Assembly: GCA_016788295.1 (NCBI GenBank)
Contig: JAEUSY010000025.1
Location: 80,218-144,217, forward strand
Length of the DNA stretch: 64,000 bases
From: Flavobacteriales bacterium
Lineage (GTDB): Bacteria; Bacteroidota; Bacteroidia; Flavobacteriales_F; PHOS-HE28
Reading direction: 5' to 3'
This document shows positions 25,808 through 36,490 of the stretch, in pieces; within the stretch, counting starts at the first letter, position 1; every line of letters starts with the position of its first letter. The notes beneath the pieces were generated by a model. It was given only the letters and a program-made list of their open reading frames with translations, ran no database searches and was not told the origin of the DNA. The translations under genes were made by a program, and so were the position numbers.

Positions 25808-28185
25808 AGGTTCACCGTAAGCTGCACCTGCACACTGCGCGGCGCTTCAATGGAGAGCGGACGCAGGGAGTACACTTCGTTGGTCAGGTTGTTCACGATG
25901 ACCGCCACCCGCGCGACCTCCGTAAGGTCAACACCCACGCGGGCATCCACGATCAGGTCGCCGGTTGTGTGCTCCGGCATCCACTCAGCAATGCCAGTGC
26001 TCAGGAAGTTCGCTTCATCCAGGTCCACGAACACCCGATCGATGTTGCGCACATGGCTGTTGTAGCGGAAGCTCACCCCGGCCATCAGCCGCTTGTAGTC
26101 CGTCTGAAGGTCAGCACGGAACAGGTCCTGTACGCGGAATTTCAGGATATTATCCGTGGGGTCGTAGCTGGTATTGCGGTAGGTGGATGGCGGCGTGTTC
26201 GCTGTGACGGCCGTGGCATAGACCTGATCGGGAGTGGTGCTAACGGGAAGTGTATGGGTGTAGCCCATGAGCAGGGTCAGGTCCACCTTGCCAACGCTGC
26301 CCTTACCGACCACTTCGAACTCGTAACCCGAAACACGTGCGCCACCAGTATTCACGCTCTTGAAACCAAAACCACCCAGATTAGTGGGTGTGGGCGGGAC
26401 CCACTGCCCGAAGGTGAACTCCACATAATCCTGGAAATCCTGCCTGAAAACGACCACGTCCAGGTAGCCCATGAAGTTGCCGAGCTTGAAGCCCTGCTTG
26501 ATGCCAGCCTCCACATTCCAACTTTGCTCCGCACGCAGATCGGGGTTCGGGTAGATGTTCAGCACACCCAAGGCTGTGCGGATGTAGCGCTCACCAATGG
26601 TGGGATAGCGGAATCCCTGGCCATAGCTCGCTCGCAGGTAGGTGGCCTTGTGCACCTGGTACGTGGCTCCTGCGCGGAACACAGGCTGCGCGGTGTCGGC
26701 ATCGTTCACCTTGAACTGCTCGTAGCGCATACCGAGCGAAAGGGCTAGCTTGTCGAACAGCTTTTTGTCCAACTGGAGATATCCTGCCAGGTTCGAGGAG
26801 GTGTTCCGGTCGCTGCCATCGAGCCCACCGCGATAGAGCTCGGCAACCGAATTGGTGCTGCGCCCCACCACGCCGGCCGTGATCATGGTTTGGCCCAGCA
26901 GGTCCACCTCCTGCTGCAGTTGATACTCGCCATAAAGGGTGTTGTTCGAGTTGCTCTGGTCATTGTCGTTGTCGAACACCTGCCGGTGGAAACGGCCGCG
27001 CAACGTGTGCCTGGTGCCCGATGAGGTCCGGTAGTTCACCTGGGGGTCCACATAGTATTGCGAACCCTGCGTTCGCGTCACGGTGCCGGTCTTGGGCCGA
27101 TACAGGCCTTCCTCGATGTCGTTCCAAATGAACACACTGGTGGAACGGCTGCGCATGGCGTTGCCACTGATGCCGTAGGTGAGCCCCTTCACCTTGCGGT
27201 CGCGCCATCGCAGACCGGCATTAAAGCGCACACGCTGCTCGTAGCCGCCCGGCCCGGTGCGCAGCGGATCGGCGGCAACGGAATCGGCTGGGATAGGCTC
27301 GGGACCCACAAAACCGCCATCAGCAAACGCATTACCTCCGATCACCAGGTCGAGCGGACCGAACTGCTGGCTGTGGAAGAAGTTGGCGCCACCGAACAGC
27401 GGAGCATTGTCGCCCCACCATTTGGCGGCCGTGCTGCCCGGTGTGCCGTAAACACCGCTGAACACCGTGGCCCGGGTGCGGGGCTCGGCACGCGGATAGG
27501 CCGTGCGCACATTGATGACACCGCTAAGCGCCGCACTGCCGTAAAGAACGGATGAAGCCCCCTTGATCACCTCCACCTGCTCCAGGTTCTCCAAGGGGAG
27601 AAAGGTCCAGTTCGGGCGACCAATGTCCCCACTGAGGATCGGCATGTCGTCCACGAGCACCATCACCCGGCTACCTGCGCCATAGCTGAAGCCACTGCCC
27701 GCGCGGATCTGCGGGTCCTCATCCACCACCACCACACCCGGCACCTGGTCCAAGGCCTGGTCCATGCTCACGATGTTCTTGTTCTGCACGATCTCCGGCC
27801 GAAGCACGCTAAGGCTCTGCGTCACCTCGCCCACCCGTTGCTCGAACCGGCCTGCGCTCACCACGACCATGTCCAACTGTGTGGCCGAGGGGCTCAAGCG
27901 CACATCCAATGTGATCGAATTCGCCTGTGGAACAAAGACGTAGCGCGTGAGGGTGGTGTAGCCCACGAAGGAGAACGTGATGGTGTACTCGCCAACGGGC
28001 AGTTCCATGCTGTAGGCCCCATCCACATTGGTGGCGGTGCCTTTGCCCGGAGCATGGGTCACGTTCACACCGATCAGGGGTTCACCGCTCAGCGAGTCGC
28101 GCACCACGCCTTTCAAAAGGGTGGTCTGTGCGGTGGAATAGAATGCTCCGGTCAGTGCAAGGAGCAGGGCCAGCAGCCTCATCAT
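25804..28185 (-). CDS. TonB-dependent outer-membrane receptor
   Basis: A 793-residue receptor. A signal peptide (MMRLLALLLALTGAFYSTA) leaves Gln at +1. Next is a carboxypeptidase-regulatory-like domain (LLKGVVRDSLSGEPLIGVNV, VDGAYSMELPVGEYTI), then the plug domain (about 125-230) with QALDQVPGVVVVDE and NLEQVEVIKGASSVLYGSAA. The remaining C-terminal part forms the 22-strand barrel, ending VQVQLTVNL with a final aromatic-poor strand. It imports a substrate across the outer membrane using TonB-ExbBD energy. No SusD partner is nearby, so a polysaccharide-utilisation role is unlikely; siderophore, cobalamin or metal is possible. It is first in the operon. Confidence 0.95.
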   Translation of the reverse strand: MMRLLALLLALTGAFYSTAQTTLLKGVVRDSLSGEPLIGVNVTHAPGKGTATNVDGAYSMELPVGEYTITFSFVGYTTLTRYVFVPQANSITLDVRLSPSATQLDMVVVSAGRFEQRVGEVTQSLSVLRPEIVQNKNIVSMDQALDQVPGVVVVDEDPQIRAGSGFSYGAGSRVMVLVDDMPILSGDIGRPNWTFLPLENLEQVEVIKGASSVLYGSAALSGVINVRTAYPRAEPRTRATVFSGVYGTPGSTAAKWWGDNAPLFGGANFFHSQQFGPLDLVIGGNAFADGGFVGPEPIPADSVAADPLRTGPGGYEQRVRFNAGLRWRDRKVKGLTYGISGNAMRSRSTSVFIWNDIEEGLYRPKTGTVTRTQGSQYYVDPQVNYRTSSGTRHTLRGRFHRQVFDNDNDQSNSNNTLYGEYQLQQEVDLLGQTMITAGVVGRSTNSVAELYRGGLDGSDRNTSSNLAGYLQLDKKLFDKLALSLGMRYEQFKVNDADTAQPVFRAGATYQVHKATYLRASYGQGFRYPTIGERYIRTALGVLNIYPNPDLRAEQSWNVEAGIKQGFKLGNFMGYLDVVVFRQDFQDYVEFTFGQWVPPTPTNLGGFGFKSVNTGGARVSGYEFEVVGKGSVGKVDLTLLMGYTHTLPVSTTPDQVYATAVTANTPPSTYRNTSYDPTDNILKFRVQDLFRADLQTDYKRLMAGVSFRYNSHVRNIDRVFVDLDEANFLSTGIAEWMPEHTTGDLIVDARVGVDLTEVARVAVIVNNLTNEVYSLRPLSIEAPRSVQVQLTVNL

Positions 28186-28193
28186 GCGGCGAT

Positions 28194-28201
28194 TAGATTT
28201 G
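28194..28201 (+). promoter_or_regulatory. Promoter -7-like box TAGATTTG upstream of dprA
   Basis: TAGATTTG fits TAnnTTTG on the plus strand, 78 bases before the dprA ATG. The distance is longer than for most genes here, so this is tentative. Confidence 0.3.
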
Positions 28202-28279
28202 TGGCATTCGCACCCCGGCAACTGTTGCTGCCGCAAGCGTTGCGGGTAAATGTAGAGAAAGCACGTTCCACCGTACCGC

Positions 28280-29386
28280 ATGGACGACCAGCAGCTCATC
28301 CACCGAATCGCGCTCTCCATGCTAAAGGGCATAGGGCCGATGAACGCGCGCAACCTGGTGGCCTATTGCGGCGGCGTGGACCCCATCTTCACCGACCGCA
28401 AGCTGAAGAACACCTTGGAGAAGGTGCCCGGCATCGGCCCGAAGCTGATCGCGAGCATCACGGACAAGAAAGTGCTGGCCCTTGCAGAAAAGGAACTGGC
28501 CTACGTGCAGAAGCACAAGCTGCGCATGCTTTTCTACCTGGATTCGGAATACCCGCGCCGCCTGAAACAGGCCGAGGATGCGCCCGTTCTATTGTTCGCT
28601 AAAGGACCGGCGGACCTTGATGCCGCGCACATGGTGGCCATTGTGGGCACACGCACCCCCTCCGAACAAGGCAAGCGGCTTTGCGTGGAGCTGGTGGAAG
28701 GGCTGAAGGAAGCAAACGCGACGATCGTCAGCGGCCTGGCCTATGGTATCGACATCGTTGCCCACCGCACCGCCTTGAAGCAGGACCTGCCCACACTGGG
28801 CTGTGTGGCGCACGGGCTGGACAAGCTCTACCCCGGTGAGCACGCGGCCACCGCAAAGGAGATGCTCGAGCAAGGTGCGCTCATCAGTGAACTGCCCAGC
28901 GGAAGCGCCTTCGCCCCCGGCAACTTCCCGGCCCGCAACCGCATCATCGCCGGCCTTAGCGACTGCACCGTGGTGGTGGAGAGCGGGCCCAAAGGCGGTA
29001 GCCTCATCACCGCCGACATCGCCAACAGCTACGACCGCGAGGTGTTCGCCTACCCCGGCCGCCCCACCGACCCGCGGAGCGAGGGTTGCAACAAGATCAT
29101 CCAGCAGAACAAGGCCATGCTGGTGACCTCTGCCAAGGATGTCATCACCTTCATGGAATGGATGCCCCGCAAAAAGCAAGCACCCGTGCAGGCCGCACTG
29201 TTCAGCGAACTGCTTCCCGACGAGCAGGCCTTGGTGGACATCATCAAGGCCAAAGGCAAAGTGGACATCGACGAGCTCTGCTTCCAAAGCAACATGCCCC
29301 AAGGCAAGGCGGCAGGATTGCTGCTCAACCTGGAGTTCAATGGCGTGGTGCGCGCCCTGCCGGGTAAGGTGTATGCGTTGAATTGA
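28280..29386 (+). CDS. dprA: DNA-processing protein DprA
   Basis: A 368-residue DprA/Smf protein. An N-terminal helix-hairpin-helix-like region (LEKVPGIGPKLIASI) precedes the Rossmann-like core with VAIVGTRTPSEQGKR, IVSGLAYGIDIVAHRTAL, ARNRIIAGLSD and VVESGPKGGSLITADIA. The C-terminal DprA winged helix (LVDIIKAKGKVDIDELCFQS) is complete. It loads RecA on single-stranded DNA entering during transformation. No other competence gene is in view. Divergent from the TonB receptor operon. Confidence 0.97.
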   Translation: MDDQQLIHRIALSMLKGIGPMNARNLVAYCGGVDPIFTDRKLKNTLEKVPGIGPKLIASITDKKVLALAEKELAYVQKHKLRMLFYLDSEYPRRLKQAEDAPVLLFAKGPADLDAAHMVAIVGTRTPSEQGKRLCVELVEGLKEANATIVSGLAYGIDIVAHRTALKQDLPTLGCVAHGLDKLYPGEHAATAKEMLEQGALISELPSGSAFAPGNFPARNRIIAGLSDCTVVVESGPKGGSLITADIANSYDREVFAYPGRPTDPRSEGCNKIIQQNKAMLVTSAKDVITFMEWMPRKKQAPVQAALFSELLPDEQALVDIIKAKGKVDIDELCFQSNMPQGKAAGLLLNLEFNGVVRALPGKVYALN

Positions 29387-29434
29387 GCCCTCCGCTCTTC
29401 ACCGTTCAGGGCTGATAAACCACTGGCCTCATGA

Positions 29435-30877
<1,443 letters not shown>

Positions 30878-30900
30878 GCCACACTCTGCCAATAGGAACG

Positions 30901-30934
30901 AAAGCCCCCATCGTGATGAACGGTGGGGGCTTCT
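30901..30934 (+). terminator. Intrinsic terminator after gdhA
   Basis: AAGCCCCCA pairs with TGGGGGCTT around a 13-base spacer, followed by TTCTTCGT. It is 24 bases after the gdhA stop. Confidence 0.75.
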
Positions 30935-30993
30935 TCGTGTACGGATACACCAGAACAAAGGCGACTTTCGTTACCGCATCAATTCAACCCACC

Positions 30994-31779
30994 ATGCGCC
31001 ATTTCACTGCCATCCTTTCCCTGCTCCTGCTCTTTGCCTGCGGCCGTTCCTCACCAGAGGCCCAACAATGGGCCAAGGCCGATGTGGCCGAGAACGGCGG
31101 GCTCGAGCGCAGCGCCGCCGCGGCGCCATCTGTGGACATTGCACCACAGGACCGCAAGATCATACGCACCGGAGACCTGCGCTATGAAGTGACCGACCTG
31201 GACATTGCCCGTGCGCATATCCTGAAACAAGTGACCGCGAACAGTGGCTACGTTGAGGGCGATGACCGCAATGACCGCGGGTCATCCATTGACCTAACAC
31301 TACGGGTCCGCATACCGGCCGACCGATTCGATGTTTTCCTGGCCGACCTGAACGGGCTGGGGGAATTGCTGGACCAACATATAAGTGCAAACGATGTGAC
31401 CAGCCAATGGGTGGATGTGGAGGCAAGGCTGGCGGCGAAACGCAAGGTGGAGGAGCGCTTCCTGGCCATCGTGGGCCAGGCCAAGACCGTGGCCGAGATC
31501 CTGGAAGTGGAGCGCGAGCTGGGCAACGTACGCGCCGAGATCGAGAGCATGGAGGCCCAGATGAAAGCCCTGAGGGACCAGGTGGGCATGAGCACGCTTA
31601 CCATCACATGCACGCGACCCACCGCGCACGTCTATAGCCCCCATTTCGGATCGGCGCTGCGCGATGGGTGGAACTACTTCGTGCGCTTCGTAGAGGCCAT
31701 TGTCCACCTCTGGCCCTTCCTGCTACTGTTCGGCGCGATCATCATTTGGCTGAAGCGCCGGCGCGGAGCGAAAAAGTGA
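30994..31779 (+). CDS. DUF4349-type lipoprotein
   Basis: A 261-residue protein. The lipobox ends LLFACG (Cys about residue 16). The central region with KIIRTGDLRYEVTDL, then SIDLTLRVRIPADRFDVFL, then VTSQWVDVEARLAAKRKVEERFL is the pattern of DUF4349. A coiled-coil stretch (about 160-205, EILEVERELGNVRAEIESMEAQM) and a C-terminal membrane helix (LWPFLLLFGAIIIWL) followed by KRRRGAKK complete it. It would be anchored at both ends. Function unknown; family members occur widely as envelope proteins. Flanked by terminators on both sides. Confidence 0.88.
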   Translation: MRHFTAILSLLLLFACGRSSPEAQQWAKADVAENGGLERSAAAAPSVDIAPQDRKIIRTGDLRYEVTDLDIARAHILKQVTANSGYVEGDDRNDRGSSIDLTLRVRIPADRFDVFLADLNGLGELLDQHISANDVTSQWVDVEARLAAKRKVEERFLAIVGQAKTVAEILEVERELGNVRAEIESMEAQMKALRDQVGMSTLTITCTRPTAHVYSPHFGSALRDGWNYFVRFVEAIVHLWPFLLLFGAIIIWLKRRRGAKK

Positions 31780-31802
31780 AGCCACGCACTCCTTGAAAAA
31801 GA

Positions 31803-31828
31803 GAAGCCCCGGAACGGACCGGGGCTTC
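31803..31828. terminator. Bidirectional terminator between the DUF4349 and bacilliredoxin genes
   Basis: GAAGCCCCGG and CCGGGGCTTC form a 10-bp perfect stem with a 6-base loop, preceded by an A-rich run (GAAAAAGA). It lies between convergent genes and could serve both. Confidence 0.8.
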
Positions 31829-31852
31829 CTGCATTGTAACGCGACCTCTGCC

Positions 31853-32263
31853 TCAGCAGAACTCGTCGTAGGCCATCATCAGGTTATCGGCGATCATCTC
31901 GGCGCTGCGGCCCTCAATGTGGTGGCGCTCAAGGAAGTGAACCAGTTTTCCATCCTTGAACAGCGCCATGCTCGGGCTGCTGGGCGGATACGGCAGGAAA
32001 TGCTTTCGGGCCTGGATAACCGCATCGGTATCCACACCGGCGAACACGGTCACCAACTTCGCGGGCCGCTTATCGGAGCGCAGGCTCATTTTCACGCCGG
32101 GACGTGCGGCACCGGCCGCACAACCACACACGCTGTTCACCACACACAGCACGGTGCCTGACTGCATCAGGGCCTTGTCCACTTGCTCGGGGGTCTTCAG
32201 GTCTTCGAACCCGACACTGGTCAGGTCGGTCTTCATGGGGGCTACAAGCTCAGGGGGATACAT
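31853..32263 (-). CDS. Bacilliredoxin (BrxA/BrxB family)
   Basis: A 136-residue thioredoxin-fold protein of the YphP/BrxA family. It begins MYPPELVAPM as the family does, and carries the active-site CGC at residues 46-48 in VVNSVCGCAAG. VFAGVDTDAVIQARKHF and SPSMALFKDGKLVHFLERHHIEGR follow as expected. Family proteins remove bacillithiol from proteins or handle related mixed disulfides in the cytosol. A TAGTTTTG box is 58 bases upstream of the ATG. Confidence 0.95.
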   Translation of the reverse strand: MYPPELVAPMKTDLTSVGFEDLKTPEQVDKALMQSGTVLCVVNSVCGCAAGAARPGVKMSLRSDKRPAKLVTVFAGVDTDAVIQARKHFLPYPPSSPSMALFKDGKLVHFLERHHIEGRSAEMIADNLMMAYDEFC

Positions 32264-32321
32264 CAGTGTTTCGGGATTTGTTCCAGCGCGGTAACACTCG
32301 GCGCCGGTTGGTAAGTGGGTA

Positions 32322-32329
32322 CAAAACTA
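32322..32329 (-). promoter_or_regulatory. Promoter -7-like box TAGTTTTG for the bacilliredoxin gene
   Basis: Exact TAnnTTTG on the minus strand, 58 bases before ATG 32263, predicting a leader of about 50 bases. Confidence 0.4.
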
Positions 32330-32446
32330 CAATGACCGGCAGCCGGGCCGTTACCGACCAAACCGGCTTGGGATCCCCATAGAGCCAGTGAACCAACTTG
32401 CCCGATGGCTTGTCCTTCCGATACATTGGACCTCCCAAAGCTCCCC

Positions 32447-35400
32447 ATGGCCTTACGATACTCCCTCCTGCCCCTGCTCGCGCTCGCACTTCCGTTCACC
32501 TCGAACGCCCAGGAAAAACGCGCCACCCTTCCGACCGATGTGCAGACCGAATTGATCCGTTCCGGCTTCCTGGAACAGGACCTGGCAGATCTGGTGGAAA
32601 AGGACAACTATACCACGGAACACAATGGCGTTCGGCACATATATCTCCGCCAGCGTTGGCAAGGCATTGAAGTCTGGAACGGAGATATTGCCATCCATCG
32701 CGGTCCGAACAACGCGTTATTGAAGGTGAACAACGGAGCCGCTCCGTTCATAGCCAAGCGCGTGAACACGGTCTCTCCGAAGGTGTCCGCCACACAGGCA
32801 CTGGCCACTGTATGGTCACGAACGATGCCCGGCTTACCGTCCCCGCAGCTCTTGACCACGGAGAACGGTGGCAAGCGCTACCGCTATGATGGCACCAACA
32901 CCAGCGGCAACGATGTGGTGGTAGAGCTTTACTACGTACATATAGGCAGCGGCCTTCGCCTTGCTTGGAACGTGAACCACTATACGCCGGATGGATCCCA
33001 TTGGTGGAACGTACGTATCGATGCCGAGACCGGTGCCGAGCTGGAGCGGAACGACTGGGTGAGCCAGTGCGCATTCGATGTCGACCACGATCATGCGCAT
33101 GTGCCGGCCGAACGGATCGCCCCTGAAGAAGCGCCGGCCCCACTTGCACCGAACGATTACAACGTGTTCGCGTGGCCACTTGAAAGCCCGAGCCATGGTG
33201 CGCGCACACTTCAGAACGCACCTTGGACGGCCGGAGGCATCGCATCGCCATTGGGTTGGCACGATACCAATGGATCCGCCGGTGCAGAGCATACCATCAC
33301 CAAAGGGAACAATGTGCAGGCGCAGGAGGATGCGGATGCCAATAACACAGGCGGATTCAGTCCGGATGGCGGTGCCACGCTCGACTTCGACTTTCCCATC
33401 AATTTCACCCAAACGCCGGTCAACTACCAGAGCGCTGCCATCACCAACCTGTTCTACTGGAACAACCTGATGCATGACGTTTGGTACCAGTACGGCTTTA
33501 ATGAGGCTTCCGGGAATTTCCAACAGAACAACTATGGACGAGGCGGTGTGGGCAACGACTTTGTATTCGCTGATGCACTTGATGGCAGTGGAACGAACAA
33601 TGCCAACTTCGGAACACCTCCTGACGGTAGCAACCCACGCATGCAGATGTTCGTGTGGACACCGGCCAACCCTGACCGTACAAGTGACCTCGATAATGGT
33701 GTGATCGCCCATGAGTATGGCCACGGGATCAGCAACAGGCTCGTTGGTGGACCGGCCAACGCCAGCTGCTTGGGCAATGCCGAACAAATGGGCGAAGGAT
33801 GGAGCGATTATTTCGGCCTGGTGATGACGATCAAGGCCGGGGACCTGGGCACTGATGGCCGTGGCATTGGCACTTACGTGCAGAACCAGGCAACGAATGG
33901 TCCCGGTATCCGCCCCGCGCGCTACAGCACCAGCTTCGGCGTGAACAATTACACCTACGCAGCAACGAACAACACGTCGCTTTCACAACCCCATGGCATC
34001 GGCTTCGTGTGGTGCACCATGCTCTGGGAAATGACCTGGGAGTTGATCGGTGTTTACGGCCTTGACCCGGACATTTACAACGGCACGGGAGGCAACAATA
34101 TCGCCATGCAGCTCGTGATCGATGGCTTGAAGCTGACCCCTTGTAACCCTGGTTTTATCGATGGTCGCGATGCCATTCTACTAGCAGACCAGATCAACAA
34201 CGGCGGAGCGAACCAAGCCTACATCTGGGCCGCATTCGCACGCCGTGGCTTGGGCGCAAGCGCTACTCAAGGATCGACCACGAGCAGAACGGATCAAACA
34301 GAAGCCTTTGATACACCTGTACCGAATAACGTTGGTGTGTCTGCCATCATCGCTCCAGCTACCGAGCTGTTCAGCTGCCCTGGATTGACCACACCAGTAG
34401 TGGTGCAGATCCGCAATTCCGGTTCCCAGCCCCAGAGCAACTTCCCCGTCAGCTACATTGTGAACGGTGGTACGCCAGTAACTGAGACCTTCACAGGAAC
34501 GATCGGCAGTGGCGCCTTGGCCACCTTCACCTTCAGCCAACCGGCCCAGCTCATAGGCAATGGTCCGTTCAGCATTGTCGTGGCCACTGCGTTGGCCGGA
34601 GACCAGCTCACCTCCAATGACCAGCAGACCCGCTCGGTAAGCTTGCTAGCGAGCACCACCGTGACCACCGACTACGTGCAGGACCTGGAAAGCGGGTCGG
34701 CAACACCCAGCGGATGGGTACGGCAGAACCCGGACAACTCTATCACGTGGGGGAATACCTTGCTGACCAATGGCCCTTTGTGCGCTAGCAGCCGCGCATG
34801 GTCCATCGACTTCTACAATTACAGCGCGACAAACCAGGAGGACCGACTGATCTCACCCATCATCGACCTGAGCGCTTCAGCGGGCACTCGCTTGAAATTC
34901 CACCATGCCTATGTGATCTACTCCTCGGGTTACGAGGACCGCATGCGCGTGGACGTGAGCGCGGATTGCGGTGCAACGTGGACGAGCGTGTTCGACCAGA
35001 GCGGAACCGTGCTGGCCACCGCCCCGGCTGCAACTTCTGCTTGGACACCTTCCAATTGTTCACAGTGGCGCCTCACTGATATTGACCTGAGCGCATATGA
35101 TGGAAGCTCCATCCTCGTGCGGTTCACCGCCATCAATGGTTACGGCAATTTCCTCTACTTGGACAATGTGACGATCGAGAACAACGGGGTGAAACTCGCT
35201 TTGGACATGCTGCTGGAAGGACCATACGTTCAAGCGACCGGTTTAATGCGCGACGACCTAAGGGTCGCGGGCCAGGTCCCCCTTCAAGAACCTTATACAG
35301 CACTGGGCTTCACGCAGGCCGGAAATGGTGGCGGGGAATCGATCAGTGCTTCCGTGCTGACCACCACCGGCAATGATGCCATTGTGGACTGGGTCCTGGT

Positions 35401-35929
35401 CGAGCTCCGCAACGCGGCCACACCGACCACCATTGTGGCCACGCGGGCAGCACTGCTGCAACGTGATGGCGATGTGGTGGACAAGGACGGCACATCACCT
35501 GTGAGCTTCCTCGCGGCTCCAGGTAGCTATCATGTGGCCGTTCGCCACAGGAATCACTTGGGCTGTATGACCAGCGAACCGGTGGCGCTGACCGGTTCGG
35601 CCACCGTGATCGATCTGACCATAGCGGGCACGATCACTTTTGGAACGGAGGCGCAGAAGACCATTGGTGCACGAACGGCCCTTTGGGCTGGCAATGTGAT
35701 CCGAGACAACAGCCTTATCTATACCGGCACCAACAATGACCGCGACGCCGTGCTGCAAGCGATCGGTGGCACCATCCCGACGAATACCTCAGCGGTTGGC
35801 TACCATGCACAGGACGTCAATATGGACGGAGTGATACGGTATACTGGGGAGAACAACGACAGGGACCCGATCCTTACGAATATCGGCGGGGTGATACCCA
35901 CGTTGATCAGGCTTGAACGACTGCCTTGA
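32447..35929 (+). CDS. Secreted M36 (fungalysin-type) metallopeptidase with novel-looking C-terminal repeat
   Basis: A 1160-residue exported protease. Signal peptide MALRYSLLPLL... ends SNA with Gln at +1. A fungalysin/thermolysin propeptide (about residues 40-150, HIYLRQRWQGIEVWNGDIAI) precedes the catalytic domain with FYWNNLMHDVWYQYGF, zinc motif HEYGH at 422-426 and the third ligand Glu450 in GEGWSDYF. After residue 600 come a CARDB-like region and a jelly-roll/MAM-like domain. The tail has two repeats of YTGxNNDRDxIL at residues 1092 and 1132, the second preceded by VNMDG, instead of a standard T9SS type A ending. ATG 32447 is chosen for the signal peptide. Confidence 0.94.
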   Translation: MALRYSLLPLLALALPFTSNAQEKRATLPTDVQTELIRSGFLEQDLADLVEKDNYTTEHNGVRHIYLRQRWQGIEVWNGDIAIHRGPNNALLKVNNGAAPFIAKRVNTVSPKVSATQALATVWSRTMPGLPSPQLLTTENGGKRYRYDGTNTSGNDVVVELYYVHIGSGLRLAWNVNHYTPDGSHWWNVRIDAETGAELERNDWVSQCAFDVDHDHAHVPAERIAPEEAPAPLAPNDYNVFAWPLESPSHGARTLQNAPWTAGGIASPLGWHDTNGSAGAEHTITKGNNVQAQEDADANNTGGFSPDGGATLDFDFPINFTQTPVNYQSAAITNLFYWNNLMHDVWYQYGFNEASGNFQQNNYGRGGVGNDFVFADALDGSGTNNANFGTPPDGSNPRMQMFVWTPANPDRTSDLDNGVIAHEYGHGISNRLVGGPANASCLGNAEQMGEGWSDYFGLVMTIKAGDLGTDGRGIGTYVQNQATNGPGIRPARYSTSFGVNNYTYAATNNTSLSQPHGIGFVWCTMLWEMTWELIGVYGLDPDIYNGTGGNNIAMQLVIDGLKLTPCNPGFIDGRDAILLADQINNGGANQAYIWAAFARRGLGASATQGSTTSRTDQTEAFDTPVPNNVGVSAIIAPATELFSCPGLTTPVVVQIRNSGSQPQSNFPVSYIVNGGTPVTETFTGTIGSGALATFTFSQPAQLIGNGPFSIVVATALAGDQLTSNDQQTRSVSLLASTTVTTDYVQDLESGSATPSGWVRQNPDNSITWGNTLLTNGPLCASSRAWSIDFYNYSATNQEDRLISPIIDLSASAGTRLKFHHAYVIYSSGYEDRMRVDVSADCGATWTSVFDQSGTVLATAPAATSAWTPSNCSQWRLTDIDLSAYDGSSILVRFTAINGYGNFLYLDNVTIENNGVKLALDMLLEGPYVQATGLMRDDLRVAGQVPLQEPYTALGFTQAGNGGGESISASVLTTTGNDAIVDWVLVELRNAATPTTIVATRAALLQRDGDVVDKDGTSPVSFLAAPGSYHVAVRHRNHLGCMTSEPVALTGSATVIDLTIAGTITFGTEAQKTIGARTALWAGNVIRDNSLIYTGTNNDRDAVLQAIGGTIPTNTSAVGYHAQDVNMDGVIRYTGENNDRDPILTNIGGVIPTLIRLERLP

Positions 35930-35946
35930 ACGCTACCTGAATGACA

Positions 35947-35973
35947 GAACGGGCCGCGCAATGCGGCCCGTTC
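35947..35973. terminator. Terminator between the M36 protease and tadA
   Basis: GAACGGGCCGC and GCGGCCCGTTC form an 11-bp perfect stem with a 5-base loop between two convergent genes. Confidence 0.75.
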
Positions 35974-36007
35974 GCTTAATGCGATAGCAGCACTCTTGAA
36001 CGAACCG

Positions 36008-36457
36008 CTACAATGAGCGCTTCTTTTTGAAGAACGCTTTCAATAAATCCGCGCACTCCGCTTCGAGCACGCCTCCTGTCACATTGGTCTTCGGGTGAAG
36101 CAACCTGCCACCGATGCGTCTGTAACCGGCCTTTTCGTCGAATGCACCGAAAACGACCCGCCCGAGTTGTGCCCAGTGCAGCGCACCCGCGCACATCACA
36201 CAAGGCTCCAGTGTCACGTACAGGGTGCAATCCTTCAGGTACTTGCCACCCAGATTCTCAGCGGCCGCAGTAATGGCCTGCATCTCGGCGTGAGCAGTAA
36301 CATCATTGAGCCGCTCGGTCAGGTTGTGCGCACGTGCAATGATGCGGTCCGTGCAAACGATCACCGCACCCACTGGGACCTCATCCACCTTGAAGGCCTG
36401 TTCAGCTTCACGCAGCGCAAGCCTCATGAAATGATCATCGTCGTGGGGCTGTATCAT
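36008..36457 (-). CDS. tadA: tRNA-specific adenosine deaminase / nucleoside deaminase
   Basis: A 149-residue zinc deaminase. HAE at 56-58 holds the zinc His and catalytic Glu, and PCVMC at 85-89 holds the two zinc Cys. VPVGAVIV at the N-terminus and FGAFDEKAGYRRIGGRLL later match TadA, which makes inosine at position 34 of tRNA-Arg. Guanine deaminase-like relatives are possible but the length and GALHWAQLGRVVFGA segment favour TadA. TACTTTCG ends 6 bases before the ATG. Confidence 0.93.
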   Translation of the reverse strand: MIQPHDDDHFMRLALREAEQAFKVDEVPVGAVIVCTDRIIARAHNLTERLNDVTAHAEMQAITAAAENLGGKYLKDCTLYVTLEPCVMCAGALHWAQLGRVVFGAFDEKAGYRRIGGRLLHPKTNVTGGVLEAECADLLKAFFKKKRSL

Positions 36458-36463
36458 CGATAT

Positions 36464-36471
36464 CGAAAGTA
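36464..36471 (-). promoter_or_regulatory. Promoter -7-like box TACTTTCG for tadA
   Basis: Minus-strand TACTTTCG with 6 bases before ATG 36457. Confidence 0.45.
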
Positions 36472-36490
36472 GAAGCGGACCGTCGAGGGG

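Noticed and set aside
25804..28185. A polysaccharide utilisation locus around the TonB receptor
   Set aside because: No SusD-like lipoprotein, glycoside hydrolase or hybrid regulator is nearby.
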